Part shown: positions 12,645 to 22,570 of the stretch, one piece after another | Layout of the letters: each line of letters opens with the position of its first letter | How positions within the stretch are numbered: position 1 is the stretch's first letter | Assembly: GCF_003597395.2 (NCBI RefSeq) | Contig: NC_133776.1 | Span: forward strand, 34,568,344 to 34,632,343 | DNA length: 64,000 nucleotides | From: Chelonoidis abingdonii | Lineage: Eukaryota; Chordata; Testudines; Testudinidae | Direction of reading: 5' to 3' | Translations under genes and position numbers: made by a program | Notes under the pieces: model-generated | The model's database searches: none | Told to the model about the DNA's origin: nothing | Seen by the model: only the letters and a program-made list of their open reading frames with translations

Positions 12645-12718
12645 GGTCCAAATTCTGTTTTGAGTTATACCCATGTAACCACACTAAGTTCAGTGTAGAT
12701 AAGAGAAGAATTTTGGCC
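12645..12718. repeat. Palindromic mini-element (GGTCCAAATTCT type)
   Basis: Starts GGTCCAAATTCTG and ends AGAATTTTGGCC, 74 bp apart, with TTATACCCATGTAAC and AGTTCAGTG in the middle. It belongs to the same class of small hairpin repeats as 43338-43429. Confidence 0.55.
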
Positions 12719-13550
12719 TTTATTGGTTGTTGTTGAAGATATTGTAGAAAGATAGATACAGAATTATGATCTGGTGTATACAGAGTCATAGTCAAATATG
12801 TTTAGACTGAAGAATGTACCTTCCTTTAGAGTAAGGACAAATCCCCTGGCAGAAGCAATATACTGTCCGGATAGCTTTTCTATACACAGATGTCTTAGAG
12901 GCGAAGTCCTTACTCAAGCATAGTTCCCACTGATTTCTGTGGGAAGTTTGCTAGAGTATGAAATTTCAGATTTACCCATGAACATTTTTTAAAATGAGGT
13001 AATAATTTATAAGTAAATATTTCTTGATTCCTCAGTGATTCTGTGTTTGTTTGGTTTGCTCAGGAGCAAAAAATGGCTTTAAAAACACATCTGCTAATGT
13101 TTTTTTCTCCATTGAAGAAACTACATATGGCATCCTCCATCTATGGAAGGAGAATGCATTTGTGTATAACAGGTTGACGGTGTACCTTTAACAGTAACAA
13201 TTGTTTTTGGAAGGACACTATTAGCTAAAATACTTCACAAAACATTTAATTTGCTAAGTAGGCCTATTACACTGCAGAAAAACAACCAGATAAACTGAAT
13301 TCTTGATGAACAAGCTATGTTTAATGAAGCATAGGTGAGCTTGCATAAGGGAAATAGGGATCTTAGAAATGAGAATTGCTAAGTGCTTACAATATTCAGA
13401 GAAGCACTGTTTAAATAACAGAACTGATTTTTTTAAACAATATTTGGTAGTGATGGTTTGGAGTGCCCTTGAGGCAAGGGAATGCTGTGAAGCTCAACAA
13501 TTCAGCAAAGTCCAGCAATTAGACAATTCTAGTGTACTTAAAAAGACATG
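12719..13550. other. Spacer, nothing recognised
   Basis: AT-rich unique-looking DNA. A weak copy of the 'cccactgatttctgtggg' hairpin centre lies at about 12927-12944. No gene seen. Confidence 0.45.
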
Positions 13551-13957
13551 AGCCATGTCTATGCTACAAATTTTGGTTGACACAATTTACATCAGCATAA
13601 AACTGCTGCAGTTAGTATATTGTGTGTGCATGTGTATACTTGGCTTTCTGTGTTGTCACCAAGTGTGCATGTATTGATGCTCAATGCGGTGCACCATGGG
13701 TTGGTACCAACATCCAGCACACTGTCTTTCGGGAAATTTTGGCAATGCATTGTGGGCAGAAATGAGTTGTGCAGGGTGACTGGGAACAAGGGGTCAATTT
13801 CCCAGTGTGCAACTGTTTCCATCCCATAATGTTTTATATATATTCCATAATTTTCATGCCTTTCTTTAAAAAATCCCACAAACCTGTGCAGCCCTCCATA
13901 CTATCTATGACAGATTGCCCCCTCATTAAGATGCCACCTGATGTGCTGGGATATCAC

Positions 13958-15082
13958 TGAGCCCACCTGTTCTGCCAGCCAGGGCACCTTTTTTACCTGT
14001 CTTGCTGAGCCAGGCTATTAAGCCTCCTCTGGCACACACAGGCAGGGCCACACACAACTGTAGAAAGACGCAGATACTGAGATCAGCTCTAGGAAGCCTC
14101 AGCTTAAGGGACTTGCCCCAGCACTCAGGTATCCACCTCCCTTGGAGTGAAGACCCAAAGGTATATTATGAAATCTGCCTCCTCCCTCAATAGCAGGAAG
14201 ATATGCACTTCTTTTTGACCATCCCCCAGTTAGAAATTACAGAAACTGGGTTTTATAATAAACAAAACAATTTTAACAACTATAAAAGGCAGATTTTAAG
14301 TGGTTAAAGGGATAGCAAACAGAACAAAGCAGATTACTACGCAAATAGAACATGCAAACTAAGCTTGTTTCACTAAAGAAACTGGTTACAAATAGTAATA
14401 TCTCACCATAGATATTGTTGCAGACAGATTATAGAGTCCTGAAAGACAGCTGCACTGGTCTCCAGCTTGAGACCTCAGGTATTATTCCTCACAAGCTGGA
14501 TGCCCTTCCAGCTTGGGTTCAACCCTTCTTCCCTCAGTTCAGTTCTTGCTTCCAGATGTTTTTCAGTGTCTCTTTGGGTGGGGAGGCAGAGGAGAACCAT
14601 GATGGTGTCACTCCGCTGCCTTATATAGCTTTTGTGTGTGGTGGGAACCCTTTGTCATCCAGAGGAAAACACTGGCATTACAAGGGGTGGCTCCAGTACC
14701 AGGTGACACAGACCCATGTCTCCACAGGGCTGTGGCAGCCATTAATCATAAGCTGTCTGGAGTGTCCACAGGAAGACAAAGCTCTTTCACAGTCCATTGT
14801 CTCTGCTAATGGGCCATCAGTCCTGTCTTGCTTTTCCATTTTTGTACCTGAAGGGCTGGTTGGAGGGGTCACACCCAAAGTAACACATTTGAAAAACAGA
14901 TACATCGTTAATATTCCTAACTTCAGATACAGAAATGATACAGGCATACAAATTGTATAATCACATTCAGTAAATCATAACTTTTCCAATGTTATCTTAC
15001 ATGAGCCATCTTGCATAAAGTATATCTCAGTTATGTCATATTCATATCAAGCATATTTTCATGAAGAATACAGGGTGAAACA
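13958..15082. mobile_element. LTR-like insertion inside the Harbinger element
   Basis: An 1125-bp block whose sequence I recognise as a high-copy turtle repeat. It begins TG (13958), ends CA (15082), and is flanked by TCAC on both sides (13954-13957 and 15083-15086), which fits a solo LTR with a 4-bp duplication. On the minus strand there is a TATA box GCTATATAAGGC near 14628, so the element may read leftwards. The 181-codon open frame at 14415-14960 resembles no protein and is taken as chance. A 4-bp duplication is weak evidence. Confidence 0.5.
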
Positions 15083-15690
15083 TCACACTGTCCATCATCT
15101 CTGACAGAAGCATGGAGCCTACACAGCTCTTCACTATTGGCATAACATTGCAAGCACAAGATGCATAAGCTGCAGGCATTTGCAGAGCTGTAAGAAAAAC
15201 CAAGTATGTGGGGACCATGACAAGTTCTTGGAGGACAGACTGCTGTGGGACATAGCGAGAACTGGTTCAAGAAGGAGCTGCAGATGGTGGAGTGCCACCT
15301 TTGAGCCTGAGACACAAGCACTTCCTGGTGGGATTGCATCATAATGCAGACCTGGGATGATGGGTGGCACTGTAGATCTCTCAGATGTGCAAGGCCACAG
15401 TCCTGGATCTGTGTACCTAGCTCACCCTAGCCCTCCAGTGCAGGGCCATCAAAATAAGAGCTCCACTGACAGTGGAAAAGTGAGTAGTGATCACACTGTG
15501 AAAAGTTGCAATGCTAGATTGCTACTGGGTAGTGGGAAATCATGTGGGAGTTGGAGGCAGAGGCCACTGTCATGCCAGTGCTATTAATCATCTCCTGCTA
15601 TGCTGGACTGTGATTTTCAGCAATATGCAGCACATAATGGATGTCTGTGCAGCAATGGGATACCTGAACTGTAGTGGAGCAATATAAGGC

Positions 15691-16230
15691 ATGTATGTCC
15701 ATATTTTGGCACCAGACCACCCTGCCACAGAGTACATCAACAGAAGGGGCTACTTGTCTACAGCTGTGCAAGCATTGTGGATCACCAGAGTTGCTTCACC
15801 AACATCACTGTTGGCTGGTCAGGGAAAGTGCATGATGTTTGCATCTTTAAGAACACAAGACTGTTCAGAAAGCTACAAGTAAGGACTTTCTTTCCCAACT
15901 GGTGAATTACCATTGGTGATGTTGAAATGCCAGTAGTGATCCTGGGGTCCCAGTCTACCCCTTGCTCTACTGAGTCATGAAGCAGTATGCTGGCCACCTT
16001 GACAGCACCATCGAAGGATTCAGCTACAGGCTCAGCAGGTGCAGAATGACAGTTGAATGTGCTTTTGACAGATTGAAAAAAGACTGGCATTTACTCACAA
16101 GATTGGATCTCAATGAAATAAACATCCCAATGGTTATAGCTGCCTGTTGTTTCCTGCATATATCTGTGAAGCAAAGGGGGAAGAGTTGCTGCCAGGGTGG
16201 AGATGGAGTGGCTATCTGCTGAGTTTTTAA
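15691..16230 (+). pseudogene. Harbinger DDE transposase remnant
   Basis: Two frame-shifted pieces resemble the HARBI1/PIF nuclease. The first (15691-15780) reads LAPDHPATEYINRRGYLSTAVQALW, as in the 'hxxNRKGxxSxNxQ' region before the first catalytic aspartate. The following sequence, in another frame, keeps a GWSGK-like segment and a GDVEMP-like segment before about 15935. The second piece (15977-16222) reads FSYRLSRCRMTVECAFDRLK then NIPMVIAACCFLH, the C-terminal motif with the last acidic residue (E of VECAF). A functional member would cut and paste the transposon in the nucleus. Several frameshifts and a stop before the second piece make this copy inactive. The N-terminal part lies to the left, about 15240-15690, and is scarcely readable. 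Confidence 0.72.
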
Positions 16231-17246
16231 AAAGCCAGACACAATAGCAATTAGAAGAGTTCAGCATAGAGCTATACAGCTCAGAGAGGTTTTGAAAGAG
16301 CACTTTAACAGCAAGCCACAGTAATGCTTGCTGTTTGGGGCCTGTTAGGAATTGTGTGGTGCTTGGTGTACATGTAAGAATATCACATTGTCAGTACACC
16401 TATTAATTTTGTGGTGCTTGCTGTACATTTATGATTACACTGTTTGTCACTGATCCTGAGTTGTGTCATACTGTACAGTAACAAGTAATTGGTTGCTTTC
16501 GGAACTGTAGGCACTCTGCATGTATTGTGAACTAATAAAGATGAATTATTTGTCAAATAATATAACTTTATTCAATAACAAAACCAGTGCAAAGAAAAAT
16601 CTATGCAATTTAAAAGCAAATACCTTACAAACTTAATACATAAATGGAACAGAACTTAACAAAAAGAAAGAATATTTATGTCTGTGTTAACTACCCATAC
16701 AGCAACTGTGGCTTTCATAGGTCAGTGTATGCGAAGCTGTGTTTGTCCTTAATGTCTCCCCAAAGCGGAGTGATAGGGGTAGAGATGCGGCATCTGATGC
16801 CACACGGAATATTGAGGAGGGGTGTAGGGAGATGCTGTAATGGGGTTCACCATGTATGTCCACAAGAGGGTGCAGCATCTGTGTGTGCTACTGGAGAAAC
16901 CCCATTATTTCTTTGTGCGTCTCCCTCTCCTTTTCCTGCTGGGACTCCTGTCTGATCTTTCCTTCTCGAGGCTTTCTGCAGTGTTCATGTTCTAATGCAG
17001 CACTGGCTTGCAGGATCTCACTTAATGTCACCTTCAGGCATCTTCTTTCTCTTCCTTATCTGGTAAAATTTTCTGCAGGTGTAGATGAGGTACCCCTCTA
17101 GGCCACAGTGGCAGCAGCTACAGATAAACACACACGGGTACCATTGTCAGTATAGTCACAACAGAAAGCAAAAGTTAAGATTCAGAACTCCCTTCCTTTG
17201 CTCCCCTGAACTTTTAAACAAGACATGCTTATTGACTCCTCTGCTT

Positions 17247-17905
17247 GGGCGTGCTTAGAATCATAGAAGATTAGGGTTGGAGGAGACCTCAGGAGGTCAT
17301 CTAGTCCAGTGGTCCCCAACCTTTGTGTCTGTCCACTGTGGCAGTGGTGGAGCATCCACCAAAATGTGCCGAATTTCTGCGGCGTTTCGGTGGCGATGCC
17401 TCTCGATGACATCACTTATTGGTGGCAAGTGGCATCATCGAGAGGCATCACTGCCGAATTTCTGTGGCATTTCAGCGGCGACGATGAATTCCTGCAGCAT
17501 TTCGGCCGCGACGCCTCTCAATGACGCCACTTGCCGCCAAGCGACATCATCGAGAGGTGTTGCTGCTGAAATGCCACAGAAATTTGACAGCATTTCAGCG
17601 GATGCTCCACCGCCTGCCAGGACGCGGGTGCATTTAGATGCCCCCATGGGCGCCATGGCACCCACGGGCACCGCATTGGGAACCCCTGATCTAGTTCAAC
17701 CCTGTGCTCAAAGCAGGACCATCACCAACTAAATCATCCCAACCAGGACTTAGTGTCATCTGCGAACTTGCTGAGGGTGCAATCCATCCCATTATCCAGA
17801 TCATTAATAAAGATGTTGAACAAAACTGGCCCCAGGACCGACCCCTTGGGCACTCCGCTTGATACCGGCTGCCAACTAGACATCGAGCCATTGAGCCCGA
17901 CCATC
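17247..17905 (-). mobile_element. CR1 LINE fragment (minus strand) nested in Harbinger
   Basis: The + strand shows AGAATCATAGAAGATTAGGG (17248-17267) and TTGGAGGAGACCTCAGGAGG. This is the reverse complement of a CR1 3' end with its TTCTATGATTCT-type terminal repeat. After an inserted MITE (17307-17688) the minus strand encodes [34 protein letters not shown] and SKFADDTKS, the reverse transcriptase motif B and C regions. The junction of RT and 3' UTR shows a large internal deletion. The right boundary with Harbinger sequence lies somewhere at 17900-17960. Confidence 0.85.
17307..17688. mobile_element. hAT-type MITE with internal inverted repeats, inside the CR1
   Basis: 382 bp, from CAGTGGTCCCCAACC to GGGAACCCCTG, flanked by ATCTAGTC (17299-17306) and ATCTAGTT (17689-17696), an 8-bp TSD with one change. 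The interior is CpG-rich and built from repeated segments around GAATTTCTGC(G)GC, TTTCGGTGGCGA and GCCTCTCGATGAC, present in both orientations (about 17371-17600), so it can fold into long hairpins. It is the youngest layer of the nest. Confidence 0.88.
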
Positions 17906-18429
17906 TTGTGCATAGCACCATTCACAGCACCAGCCATAGTGAGAATGACCCATTGGGGCAAGGAAAATGAGGAGGGAATTGCTCAGGTGCATGAAACTAT
18001 GAGTGTAGGGCAATAGTACTGGGTACTGGCACCATTTTCCACAGGCAGTGGTGATTTTAGCTGATACCTTGGAACAGAGAGCACAGCTGCTGCAGGCATC
18101 CCAAAGCTGCCCAGGTCTGTGCTGCTAGTGTGTGTACTGCAGTGGTGCCTGCTGAAGTTATCATCGATTGGCATGGGAAAGTGTCTGGCTGTGGAGAAAG
18201 AAATAAGGCTGCCATCCCTTGAAACCTTCAGAAGAGGACTGCAGAGCATCATTATGGAAGTTTTGTCGAGATCTCTCAGAAAGATTCACGGGAAATCCTA
18301 GTGGGACATAAGCTGCCTAACTCTACAGGAGAATGAAAAGCAAATAACATCTCTGCCTCTTTTAGTTGTATCACTATCTCTTCTAGTATGAGTAAATTAA
18401 GGAAAAGTTGACAGCTGCATCCTGTTAAG

Positions 18430-19055
18430 TTGGGGGCAACATCAGTACATAATTGTAATGGACAAAAACAATTAAGCGCTTACCTAAGATTCCTTTCCTG
18501 GCATCGGGCTCACCTGTGTTTGACTGCCAGGACTTACTGGACTATGTGGAGTCTCAAACAGGTTCTGTCTCTCATTGTCCTCTTCCTCCCCGTCCTTGCT
18601 GTCCATTCCAGGGGGCTGTGGCTTGGGCTTCTCAGAGTTGTCCACAATGTTGTGAGGGGCGGTGATGGGGTCTCTGCCAAGTCTGATATGTTGCTCTTTG
18701 TAAAAGCAGATGGTCTGCAGGTTGGCATCAGATCAAATGTTGGTCTCGCAGGCCGCCTGGTATGCCTGCTGCAATTCCTTTGCTTTGATGTGGGAATGCT
18801 GCTGAACCCTGTTGTACCTCTTCCCCTGCATCCCCCATGCAATCTGCTCATAGATGTCCACATTTCTACAGCTGGTCTGTAGCTGTGCCTGCACAGCCTT
18901 TTCTCCCCACAGGCCCAGGAGACCCAATATCTCCTGTCTGCTCTAAGCTGGAGCACTTCTGGAGCATGTAGCCAGCCCGGTCAGCTGGACAATTGAAAAC
19001 CACATACAGAGTTGCTAGGAGTATTTGCCAAAGTGAACAATCAGGAAAAGGCATT
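18430..19055 (-). pseudogene. Myb/SANT-like DNA-binding protein remnant of Harbinger
   Basis: The minus strand between about 18927 and 18733 reads LLGLWGEKAVQAQLQTSCRN, then DIYEQIAWGMQGK, then KAKELQQAYQAACETN. This is the trihelix-like Myb/SANT domain pattern ('LL.LWGEE.VQ..L', 'I...M...G', 'VK.KELRQAYQ') common in Harbinger-encoded accessory proteins and domesticated MSANTD genes. In active Harbinger elements this protein carries the transposase into the nucleus and helps it bind the ends. Downstream on the minus strand an overlapping frame retains an acidic/Ser-rich tail. Frameshifts break the ORF, so no product is expected. Confidence 0.7.
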
Positions 19056-19399
19056 TAAAAAGATAATGGATCTTTAAACAGGAAGGATGCCTTCCAATTT
19101 CCATGACCCCTGGACGGTGGAGTTTACAAGTGTGACCAGAGCTGTCACTGTTGGGCATTGCGGGACAGTTGCTGGAGGACAGTTAGGGTCAACATACGTA
19201 ATGCAGCATCTACACTCATGTCGCATCAACCTTAGTACATCAATCATGGCTCAATGTCTCTTGGGGAGGTGGTGTTACTGTGTCACTGTAATGGGGCATT
19301 TATATCACAGGGAGACTAATTTAAGTGTAAACACATGCACAACTAGGACTATGCAAGGCAGCTTACATGAACCTGACTTTGCATAGCATAGACTAGGCC

Positions 19400-19761
19400 A
19401 CAAGTTAAAGGGAGAGTATCCATCCTGATAGTTGAATTATTAGGCATTAGATGATTCAGAGGAAGTAAAACATCTAATAGCCATTAACAGGGAAAACATA
19501 AATATACTGAAGTCAATGTAGTTACTTTGGATCTGCTACTGGGGAGATGAAATTAAAATCGGCACCTCTAAATCAAATTCTGCCCCTGTGTAAAGTATGA
19601 AATGTCACTGAGTTTAGTAATTTAGTCTATTGGCTATAGAATTGAGACAGATTAAGGGAAGTGTGACTGCAATGTATAAAATAATTCAGTCCACATATTG
19701 TAATAGCTGAATACAAATTCATTTACAAGAAAAGAAACACCAGTATTTGGCACTACAGGGG
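19400..19761. other. Short spacer between Harbinger and the solo LTR
   Basis: About 360 bp of AT-rich sequence with no recognisable feature. The AGGGG at its end (19757-19761) is the left target duplication of the LTR. Confidence 0.5.
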
Positions 19762-20213
19762 TGTGGCAGGGCAGGGGTAAACCCATTGAGTGCCCTGCTA
19801 AAATGCTAAGCCCTAATTTCTGGTAGGGAGGCCAGGTGTGGGGGCCCAGGCAGTCAGCAGAGAGCCCAGCTGCAAGCCCTAACAAGTAGAGTTGAATAGC
19901 AACAGCTGGGCTGAAGAGGAGGAGGGCTATAAAAGCCCAGGGGAAAGCTCAGTCAGGAAGGCTAGCCTGGGAGGGGATAGGAGGGTTACATCTCTGTCGC
20001 CTTGCCAAAGGAAAGGAGCCTCGTGAGCCAGGAGACCCTGGGAGGGTCTGACTAGGGACAGCTATTGGTGGGGGAAAAGGGGGATAACACCGTTGCACTG
20101 TAAATAAAGACACAAGGGTGAAGCACCAAAGAAGGTGTGGGGACTCTTTATTTTAACCAGTCAACACAGGGCACAGGCACGAGAGAGTGGAAGCCTGTGC
20201 GGACCCTGTGACA
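19762..20213 (+). mobile_element. Solo LTR with perfect 5-bp target duplication
   Basis: 452 bp beginning TGTGGCAG and ending CTGTGACA, flanked by AGGGG on both sides (19757-19761 and 20214-20218). The ends obey the TG..CA rule with similar inverted termini. Regulatory signals are in the expected order: TATA box CTATAAAAGCC at about 19927, and polyadenylation signal AATAAAGA at about 20104, followed by a U3-R-U5-like GC-rich remainder. No internal region is present, so this is a recombination product. 5-bp duplications fit Gypsy-type or some retroviral families. I do not name the family. Confidence 0.85.
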
Positions 20214-20878
20214 AGGGGGAAAAATTAATAGGAAAAGACCTACATCTTCCTACAGGTAAATATCTGGAACACTGGAAATATGAATCCACACAGGTTTGTT
20301 TGTAGTTATGTATTTCTTTTTTTAGAAAAAAGATTTCTCATTGGCTGAGAGTAAGAAATTGTATAATGGTGAAACAACTCAGATGCCCAAAAGAAGATGT
20401 GGATGAATTAAAATATTAGTAAATCTGGGGAAAATTAGAGAAGAATTATGACATCTGACAATTGCCTGAGCTCTAGCACTGTCCGGTTCCGAACCTCTTT
20501 TCCAGTAGCATGGCCAGTTTCATCAGGACACATTCTCATTGGCTGAGACTGTAACACTGTTGCAAGATGTCTGTGGAAGCAGTGGCCTTATACAAATTAA
20601 CCATTTGATATGTATGCTACACAAGAACAGGCTAATGGGCTACCATTGAGAAGAAAAGCAGAATTATGTACAGAATAGGACCCCAAAGAAGCATGTTTTC
20701 CTGACGAGATGTTTTTTTTAACCCTGTGAACATTTGAGAAGTCTTGGTCCCTAACTATATTTTCATACTTGCCTCCCTCCTTACATCAGTTCTGTGGATA
20801 GTCATTTCAGAAAAATTCTAGGGGAGAGGGTCAAAACTGTGTCAGCATATAGTATCACCTAGAACATTCTATCTCCTG
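20214..20878. other. Spacer, nothing recognised
   Basis: AT-rich sequence with no supported gene or repeat ends. Confidence 0.4.
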
Positions 20879-21050
20879 GAGAGACAAGGTGGGTGAGTTA
20901 ATATCTTTTATTAGCAGGTGACCTGAAGAAGAGCTCTGTGTAGCTCAAAAGTGTGTTTCCCTCACAAACAGAAGTTGGTCCATAAAAGTTATTACCTCAC
21001 TTGTCTCTCTAATATCCTGGGACCAACACGGCTACAACAACTCTGCATAT
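20879..21050 (+). mobile_element. Penelope-like element tail fragment (second tail family)
   Basis: Inverted arms GAGACAAGGTGGGTGAG / ATATCTTTTATTAG (20881-20914) and TTATTACCTCACTTGTCTCT (20989-21008) flank a hammerhead-like core (20923-20958). The end CCAACACGGCTACAACAACT matches the terminal segment of a high-copy sauropsid repeat that I take to be a Penelope-like tail, by analogy with the 41.4-kb and 51.7-kb copies. No coding part is present. No TSD found. Confidence 0.55.
20923..20958 (+). ncRNA. Hammerhead-ribozyme-like core, decayed
   Basis: Reads CTGAAGA (20923-20929), then a helix GAGCT...AGCTC (20931-20935 / 20942-20946) with a 6-nt loop, then AAAA where the hammerhead core needs GAAA. 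The architecture CUGANGA - helix II - GAAA is that of hammerheads known from Penelope-like elements. The G to A change in GAAA should abolish cleavage. Confidence 0.45.
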
Positions 21051-22337
21051 ATATTACATCCTGGAAAGTCAGGAGGTGGAAGGCCAGAAATAGAAGACAT
21101 ATTGGAGCATATAGACCTACGAAAAGTCCGGCTGGGCAAATCAATGTCAGTAGGGGGGAGGTGGGCATCTGCCCCTCTTATCTCATAGCAAATGATGTCA
21201 CTGGTGTAAAGATTTGGAACCATTAAAGGATGACCTTGACCAATATCATTTCCCCTCCCTCCAAAAAAACCATTAAAAACATGACCAGTATTACTTGGTT
21301 CAGAGATTTTCAGTCTGGTTGGTGATAGGTTTGTGTAAAAGCATTTGTACCTTGCTATCTTAGATAATAATGACATGCAAAATAGTCACAACAGACAAGT
21401 TTTCTTTTGCATTGCATGAACATTGTCCTGGTAGTCAAAACAATGGAGACTGGCTTCTGTTTGTTCATTTCAGTGACGGTTTTGCCACGTGCTAGCAGAA
21501 CCCATTAATTAGTTAATGCAGCTTTTTCAATTGTCTTAGGTTGTATAAAAGTTGTGTAAATTAAGAAATAAAGATGAACCCCAACCCATATGTTCCATCA
21601 CTTTGCTAATTGCAGTGGATTCTAAGCTTCCTTTGTGGACCATCAATTGACAGCAGGCTGGATTATAGAGAGTCCCATCTGATTCAGTCTAGAGTGCCTG
21701 GTAAATTGATTGTTACATTGGGGAACAATGAAATTGTTTTCAAGGTTTATTTGAGAGAGAGAGAAGCTTTCAGAAAATACCTCTGGTGCGGAGAGCGGCA
21801 AAGAATGTAAATGTTAGTGAGAAGACAGAGGGGTCAAGGAGACAAACCACAACATCCTGTTCACTTTGAAAATCTACAAAGGAGAGCTCTGGCAAATATT
21901 CTGGTTTGATATTTAAAAGATGCTGGACACTCTCTTCTTAGGTTTTTATCTCCATAGGACTGTGGAGGTGTCAGCAGTGGGTCTCTGATTCAGGCTGCAT
22001 TCTGATGTGTGTGATTCAGTCTGCATTCAGCCCCCTTCTAATCGAGATTTTAGTGTCTTGAAAATTGAAGCTGCAAACCTTTATTTGCTTTAATACATAT
22101 GTTTCCGATTAAGGTGCAGATTGGCTGTTTTCAAGAAAGTTTAAAAACAGCGTTCAATCTTACAAGGCACTGAGCACTGTTGCCCTGATCCAGCAAAACA
22201 CTTAAGCACATTGGCTTCCATGTGACTAGTCACCTCCTTAAAGTTAAGCACATGCTGGATGGAGCTAGATTTCTCAGCCTCTCAAGAAATCAAGGTCTTG
22301 TATACGAAGCTGAAGATAGTAAAAACCTCTTCTTTTT
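21051..22337. other. Spacer with one palindromic mini-element
   Basis: AT-rich, no gene. The palindrome at 22182-22265 is listed separately. Confidence 0.4.
22182..22265. repeat. Palindromic mini-element (GCCCTGATCCAGC type)
   Basis: Left arm GCCCTGATCCAGCAAAACAC, followed by TTAAGCACAT. Right arm AAAGTTAAGCACATGCTGGA ending near GGAGC. Same class as 29930-30047 (CCCTGATCCTGCAAAGAC). Confidence 0.5.
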
Positions 22338-22568
22338 AGAAAAGCGGTAAAGAGTTCTGTGGCACCTTATAGACTAACAGATGTATTGGAGCATGAGCTT
22401 TCGTGGGTGAATACCCACTTCGTCAGATGCATGTAATGGCACAAATCCGACAAAGTGGGTATTCACCCACAAAAGCTCATGCTCCAATACATCTGTTAGT
22501 CTATAAGGTGCCACAGGACTCTTTGCGACTTTTACAGATCCAGACTAACACAGTTACCCCTCTGATAC
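22338..22568. mobile_element. Penelope-like tails in head-to-head inverted arrangement
   Basis: Left arm (about 22341-22430, minus-sense tail) and right arm (about 22447-22568, plus-sense tail) are inverted copies of one sequence: CTGTGGCACCTTATAGACTA, TTGGAGCATGAGCTTT and GGGTGAATACCCACTT occur forward on the left and reverse-complemented on the right. About 20 bp separate them. The right arm alone continues to the full terminus ACACAGTTACCCCTCTGATAC. Penelope elements often carry such terminal repeats in direct or inverted order. No coding region is left. A possible imperfect duplication is CTTCTTTTTAGA versus CTCTTTTTGGA. Confidence 0.7.
22388..22430 (-). ncRNA. Hammerhead-ribozyme-like motif with intact core
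   Basis: On the minus strand: CTGACGA (22426-22420), a 6-bp perfect helix II GTGGGT/ACCCAC with ATTC loop (22418-22403), then GAAA (22402-22399), then GC TCAT GCT C. The last part can form a 3-bp helix III (A-G-C with G-C-U) and leaves a UC at the predicted cleavage site. All of the CUGANGA/GAAA core bases are present. Hammerheads with minimal helix III are documented in Penelope-like elements (Cervera and De la Pena). Helix I pairing beside the core looks weak, so activity is uncertain. The right-arm copy (22447-22470, + strand) has CCGACAA and AAAA and should be dead. Confidence 0.55.
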
Positions 22569-22570
22569 TT

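Larger units (their letters stand above)
13551..19399 (+). mobile_element. Harbinger/PIF DNA transposon relic, about 5.8 kb
   Basis: The outer ends are imperfect inverted repeats: AGCCATGTCTATGCTA at the left, and TAGCATAGACTAGGCC at the right (reverse complement GGCCTAGTCTATGCTA, 13 of 16 positions alike). Inside are the two proteins that define autonomous Harbinger elements: a DDE transposase remnant on the + strand (about 15690-16230) and a Myb/SANT-like remnant on the minus strand (about 18430-19055). The expected 3-bp TSD could not be recognised. Later insertions (13958-15082 and 17247-17905) account for part of the length. All frames are broken. Confidence 0.7.

Noticed and set aside
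14415..14960. 181-codon + frame
   Set aside because: Lies wholly inside the LTR-like repeat, and its translation resembles no gag, pol, env or host protein.
17277..17732. 151-codon frame and its shadows
   Set aside because: They are readings through the inverted repeats of a hAT MITE nested in a CR1.
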